Source of the DNA: an uncultured Eubacteriales bacterium
GTDB lineage: Bacteria > Bacillota_A > Clostridia > Peptostreptococcales > Anaerovoracaceae
Length of the DNA stretch: 9,544 bases
Assembly: GCA_902774195.1 (NCBI GenBank)
Contig: CACYHM010000021.1
Location: 1-9,544 of the forward strand
Reading direction: 5' to 3'
Made by a program: the position numbers and the translations under genes. The notes below the pieces were generated by a model. The model did not search any database. It was not told where the DNA came from and worked only from the letters and a program-made list of their open reading frames with translations. Below are positions 6,135-9,544 of the stretch, in pieces (the first letter of the stretch is position 1; the number at the start of each line of letters is the position of its first letter).

Positions 6135-9100
6135 CAGTATTTATCCTCGCTGTCGGCGTCCATGACCATGCGTCTTACGGATTCCGGAAGCGAATTGAAT
6201 GAATCCATAGCCTGCGTATTGGTGAGTTTCTGAGAACCGTTTATTTCTTTTTCCGGAGCTGCCCCGGACCTGTCCGGATCATCTGCAGACGGCTCTTCAG
6301 AACCAGGAGCACCGGCAGTTCCGTGTGCGGATACCGTCTCAGGCTCAGCTGCCGGAGAAGGTTCAGGGTCCGCCCCGGCATCTTCAGGCTCATCAGCGTC
6401 GTCATATCCGCCGTAGTATTCTTCTTCAGTCATCAGGAGCTGGCGCGGTCTCGATCCGTCAGAAGGCCCGATTATGCCCTTCTCTTCGATCTCATCGATT
6501 ATCCTGGCGGCTCTGTTGTATCCTATCCTGAATCTTCTCTGGAGCATGGAAACAGAAGCCTGTTTTGATTTGAAGATGAATGCTATGGCGTCTTCCGTAA
6601 GCTCGTCCTGAGGTTCTGAACCTCCTTTTTTGCCGTCGCTTTCGAGCGCTTTCTGTATCTCGTCATCATATGAAGGATCGCCTCCTTCTTTTTTGACGAA
6701 TTTGATGACCTTGTCGATCTCTTTTTCGGATATGAACGGGCCCTGCACCCTGTACGGCTTTGTAGAGCCCACAGGCGAGAACAGCATATCGCCCTTGCCG
6801 AGAAGCTTCTCGGCGCCAGCCATATCGAGTATCGTCCTTGAGTCGAACTGCGAAGCCACGCTGAAAGCTATCCTTGACGGGATGTTCGCTTTGATAAGAC
6901 CCGTTACGACATCGACTGACGGCCTCTGGGTAGCGACTATGAGATGCATCCCTGCGGCCCTTGCCTTCTGGGCGAGTCTGCATATGGAGTTTTCAACTTC
7001 TGAAGGAGCAGCCATCATGAGATCGGCAAGCTCGTCTATTATTATGACTATCTGCGGCTTGCAGTCGGCCCAGCGGTGGTTCATCCTCATGAGTTCGTTG
7101 AATGAACTGAGATCCTTGACATTATGTTCGGCAAAGAGCTCGTATCTCTTGTCCATCTCATCAACTGCGATAGCAAGAGCTCTGGAAGCTTTTCTCGGGT
7201 CTGTCACGACCGGAGTGAGCATATGAGGTATGCCGTTGTAGTTTCCGAGTTCGACTACCTTAGGGTCGATCATGATAAGCTTGAGTTCCGAAGGTCTGGC
7301 CTTGTACAGGAAACTCACGACTATCGAGTTGATACAGACGGATTTTCCGGAGCCTGTGGCGCCGGCTATGAGCATATGCGGCATGTCGTGAAGGTCCGCA
7401 ACGATATTGTTGCCCGATATGTCCTTGCCCACAACGAATTCGATCTTTGATTCAGCGCTCATGAATTCGTCCGTATCGATAAGATCGCGTATGAGGACAG
7501 GCGACGGCTTGTCGTTTTCGACCTCGATACCCACAGCAGCCTTGCCCGGTATAGGAGCCTCGATACGTATGCTCTTTGCCCTCAGATTGAGAGCTATATC
7601 ATCGGCGAGCCTGGTGATGCTCGCTACCTTGACGCCTGTTGCCGGCTGGACCTCATATCTGGTGACTGATGCGCCCTGAGTGACCGTAAGCACCTTAGCA
7701 TCCACACCGAAGTCATTCAGGGTCTGCTCGAGCAGGTTTGCCTTTTCTTCGAGCTGTATGTCGCTCATCATCTGCTTTGAGCCCGTATCTCTTTTGAGAA
7801 GGCTCACAGGAGGCATCTCGTAGCCGCTGTCGTCAGCTGAAGCGCTGAATCCGGCGGCGATTGCCTCATCGGCGTCGCTGTCATGAGCAGCCTGCTCCTT
7901 TTCTGTCTTCTCAGGAGCAGAAGAAGTCTTTTTAGCAGAAGAAGAGCTGCGTTTCCGGGCAGACGCGTCAGTAGCTTTTTCAGCAGCGTCTGCTGTCTCT
8001 GCAGCAGCTGCATTCTTTACGGACGGGGTATTTTTGCTCCCGCCATGAGCATCAAGACCGAAAGAACCCGAGTGTCCTGTATCGTCCGGATCGCCCAGTC
8101 CGAAACCGGTCTTCGGCTTTTCTTTGTTTCTGTCGGATCTCCTTCCGGGATAGCCGTAGTTTTCTTCTTCTTTGTCAAAATCCCTGTTTTCGGCATACAT
8201 GCTTCTCTCTGCCGGCTTTTCGCCGTTCATGCCGACTTTTTCAGGGTCGTGAGCCATGAGCTCCTTTTCGGATCTGAAAGTCTTGCCTGTCTCGCTGTCG
8301 ATGGCAAAATATCCTTTGATCCTTCCGAAAAGCGTGTTCCTGCCCTGGCTGCCCGCATCGCCGGACACGGAAGGTACTATCTGAGTATAGTCGATATCGG
8401 CATCGCGCCTTGCCGCACTGAAAGGCTTAGGTATGTCTTCAGCCGAGATCCTTCCGGCCGGTGCATTCTGATCTTTTTTATCTTCGCCAGTGATACTGCT
8501 GAATATGGATTTCCAGAAAGGCTGCCTTGGAGCTTCGGAAGTGACGGCAGCGCTGCCGCCCGGAAGCTGAGAAACCTTCTCGCGCTCGTCCTGTTCAAGT
8601 TCCTTCTCCATCTGCTTCGCTTCGGCTTTTCTGCCAAGTCCGTCAAAGAACCTGGATATAGGCGAATTGGCCACGAGAAAGACAGATATAAGAAGAACGG
8701 CTATAGAGATGATAAGAAGGCCCGGCATACCGAAAAGCTTGGCCAGCAAAGATCCTATCTCCATGCCGATGACGCCACCCATCTCGCCTCTCACGCCGAG
8801 TATGTAGTAATCGGCAATATCGGCAAAACCGTACCTGAGATTATATGGATCTATGAACCTGTACGAATTGAGTATGCACAGGTTGATAAAAATGAGCATG
8901 CTGAATATCGTGGTCCGAAGACCGATATGAGACAGTTTGCCCGCAAAGAGAAGCACCGCAAAGATAAGAACGAGGAAAGGAAGCACGTAAGCCATCGAAC
9001 CGAACAGCCCCTTGCAGAGATCGTGGACCTTCATGCCCAGGCTGCCGGTCGAGTCCATTACGACTGTAAAGAAAAGGAATACAGCAACAGCAAACAAAGT

Positions 9101-9283
9101 GATGCTCCAGATCACATCCAGGTTGCGTCTGTCGCGGTCACTCCTGCGTTTCATTTCGTCAAGGACTTCCTGTTTTGTCGGTGCCGGAGCAGTTGCCGAT
9201 CCGGTGTTCTTAGGTTTATTTTTGCTGCCGGGCGGTCTGCCCGGTCCTCTTTTCTTCTGACCGTTGCTGCTTTGCTGTGCCAT
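6134..9283 (-). CDS. ftsK: DNA translocase FtsK/SpoIIIE
   Basis: This is a septum-anchored hexameric ATPase that pumps double-stranded DNA to clear chromosomes from the division or sporulation septum. Of 1049 residues: basic cytoplasmic start (KKRGPGRPPGSKNKPK), four hydrophobic segments near 57-76, 95-115, 121-139 and 170-205, a long charged low-complexity linker (about 210-490, with an Ala/Ser/Lys-rich stretch 424-465), alpha/beta motor (about 500-860) with Walker A GATGSGKS (641-648), Walker B IVIIIDELADL (745-755) and TQRPSVDVVTGLIKANIPSRIAF (785-807), then the DNA-reading winged-helix gamma domain (about 893-950; SMLQRRFRIGYNRAARIIDEIEEKGIIGP). After the usual family end (RPRQLLM, 945-951) come about 98 more residues, acidic and rich in Pro, Ala and Glu, with a less simple last part (MDSFNSLPESVRRMVMDADS). 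The start at 9283 has GGAG five bases upstream. FtsK and SpoIIIE cannot be told apart from sequence alone. Confidence 0.96.
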   Translation of the reverse strand: MAQQSSNGQKKRGPGRPPGSKNKPKNTGSATAPAPTKQEVLDEMKRRSDRDRRNLDVIWSITLFAVAVFLFFTVVMDSTGSLGMKVHDLCKGLFGSMAYVLPFLVLIFAVLLFAGKLSHIGLRTTIFSMLIFINLCILNSYRFIDPYNLRYGFADIADYYILGVRGEMGGVIGMEIGSLLAKLFGMPGLLIISIAVLLISVFLVANSPISRFFDGLGRKAEAKQMEKELEQDEREKVSQLPGGSAAVTSEAPRQPFWKSIFSSITGEDKKDQNAPAGRISAEDIPKPFSAARRDADIDYTQIVPSVSGDAGSQGRNTLFGRIKGYFAIDSETGKTFRSEKELMAHDPEKVGMNGEKPAERSMYAENRDFDKEEENYGYPGRRSDRNKEKPKTGFGLGDPDDTGHSGSFGLDAHGGSKNTPSVKNAAAAETADAAEKATDASARKRSSSSAKKTSSAPEKTEKEQAAHDSDADEAIAAGFSASADDSGYEMPPVSLLKRDTGSKQMMSDIQLEEKANLLEQTLNDFGVDAKVLTVTQGASVTRYEVQPATGVKVASITRLADDIALNLRAKSIRIEAPIPGKAAVGIEVENDKPSPVLIRDLIDTDEFMSAESKIEFVVGKDISGNNIVADLHDMPHMLIAGATGSGKSVCINSIVVSFLYKARPSELKLIMIDPKVVELGNYNGIPHMLTPVVTDPRKASRALAIAVDEMDKRYELFAEHNVKDLSSFNELMRMNHRWADCKPQIVIIIDELADLMMAAPSEVENSICRLAQKARAAGMHLIVATQRPSVDVVTGLIKANIPSRIAFSVASQFDSRTILDMAGAEKLLGKGDMLFSPVGSTKPYRVQGPFISEKEIDKVIKFVKKEGGDPSYDDEIQKALESDGKKGGSEPQDELTEDAIAFIFKSKQASVSMLQRRFRIGYNRAARIIDEIEEKGIIGPSDGSRPRQLLMTEEEYYGGYDDADEPEDAGADPEPSPAAEPETVSAHGTAGAPGSEEPSADDPDRSGAAPEKEINGSQKLTNTQAMDSFNSLPESVRRMVMDADSEDKY
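6137..6433 (-). other. Acidic C-terminal extension of FtsK, beyond the gamma domain
   Basis: These 99 codons (FtsK residues 951-1049) follow the point where FtsK/SpoIIIE proteins normally stop. They encode a Tyr/Asp/Glu patch (EEEYYGGYDDADEPED), a Pro/Ala/Glu/Gly-rich disordered-looking stretch and a final segment with amphipathic helix character (about 1024-1042). The frame is intact and the stop overlaps rimO, so this is not a frameshift artefact. Function is unknown; a partner-binding or DNA-mimicking tail are guesses. Confidence 0.6.
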
Positions 9284-9332
9284 TCATGCTCCTTTGAAAT
9301 ACTCTGAGGCATATAATGTATATAGCCGAATC

Positions 9333-9361
9333 ATTATACCACAATATATTGGATTCATAAA
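9333..9361 (-). promoter_or_regulatory. Probable promoter of the ftsK-rimO-pgsA-cinA operon
   Basis: On the minus strand TGGTATAAT gives a perfect -10 hexamer (9333-9338) with an extended TGn element. Seventeen bases upstream is a weak -35 (TTTATG, 9356-9361), which an extended -10 can tolerate. It lies about 50 bases before the ftsK start and after the rpmF terminator, where an operon promoter is expected. The leader also has an AT-rich stretch (9311-9324), which holds weaker alternative -10 sequences. Confidence 0.65.
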
Positions 9362-9389
9362 GAAAAAGAAAAGTCCCTTACGGGACCTT
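9359..9389 (-). terminator. Rho-independent terminator of rpmF
   Basis: On the minus strand, 26 bases after the rpmF stop, GTCCC-GTAA-GGGAC forms a perfect 5-bp stem that extends through AAG/CTT with one bulged G. It is followed by a T-rich tail (TTCTTTTTCTTT). This separates rpmF from the ftsK operon. Confidence 0.75.
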
Positions 9390-9414
9390 GTCTTTCGTCT
9401 TACGGCCTTTTCAG

Positions 9415-9544
9415 CTATTCTGCATTGACCACGTCCTTGCCGTCGTAATAACCGCATACAGGACATACTCTGTGAGGAAGCTTTGGCTCATGGCACTGAG
9501 GACAAATCGAAAGTCCGGTCATGCTCTTCTTCATGTTAGCAGCC
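9415..9544 (-). CDS. rpmF: 50S ribosomal protein L32, 3' part only
   Basis: The last 42 residues are visible; the start is off the right edge of the window. L32 is a small protein of the large ribosomal subunit. The visible part has the L32 zinc ribbon, CPQC and CPVC thirteen residues apart, with [19 protein letters not shown] between and after, which is diagnostic for L32. All four zinc-binding cysteines are kept, so this is the zinc-binding form. About 17-20 basic N-terminal residues should lie outside. The TAG at 9415-9417 is followed by a terminator, so rpmF ends its own transcription unit, 131 bases before ftsK. Confidence 0.93.
   Translation of the reverse strand, partial: AANMKKSMTGLSICPQCHEPKLPHRVCPVCGYYDGKDVVNAE

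Noticed and set aside
7883..9307. A 474-codon plus-strand open frame across the 5' half of ftsK
   Set aside because: It is antisense to the FtsK membrane and linker region, Ser/Arg/Phe-rich, without a ribosome site or family features.
9311..9324. AT-rich stretch ATATAATGTATATA as the main ftsK promoter
   Set aside because: It lacks a -35 at proper distance and lies closer to the start; the extended -10 at 9333-9338 is the better candidate.

Overview
The window holds two stretches of DNA that do not look as if they come from one genome, joined within roughly 2066-2090. The left part (1 to about 2086) is GC-rich, with codons mostly ending in C or G. It carries one partial plus-strand gene for a large modular, probably exported protein: tandem units of about 394 residues with Fn3/Ig-like, prealbumin-like and Asp-rich calcium-binding-type (D-x-D-x-D-x) segments. 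This style of protein is typical of the PVC group (Kiritimatiellota, Lentisphaerota, Verrucomicrobiota). That placement is an inference from style, not a database match.

The right part (about 2069-9544) has a more balanced base composition and is ordinary Clostridia-type (Bacillota) chromosome, all on the minus strand. In transcription order it reads: rpmF (3' end only), terminator, promoter, ftsK/spoIIIE, rimO, pgsA, cinA, intergenic hairpins, SOS-regulated promoter, recA. The pgsA-cinA-recA order with ftsK and rimO upstream is a recurring Firmicute arrangement. ftsK, rimO, pgsA and cinA are closely spaced (1-base overlap, 30 bases, 42 bases) and probably form one operon. recA has its own promoter, with a near-perfect LexA box of Gram-positive type between the -10 element and the start codon.

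The genes of the right part are housekeeping: ribosomal protein L32, chromosome translocation at the septum, ribosomal protein S12 modification, phosphatidylglycerol synthesis, nucleotide repair/salvage and recombination. The two parts have no functional link. recA is cut after about 245-247 residues, in the middle of its core domain, and the sequence then runs straight into antisense of the GC-rich gene. The simplest reading is an artificial join of two metagenomic sequences at a short shared string, not a new gene fusion. I see no mobile element, CRISPR array, tRNA or rRNA, and no convincing new biological system. The points most worth checking are the junction, the tandem modules of the left protein, and an unusual acidic C-terminal extension of FtsK.
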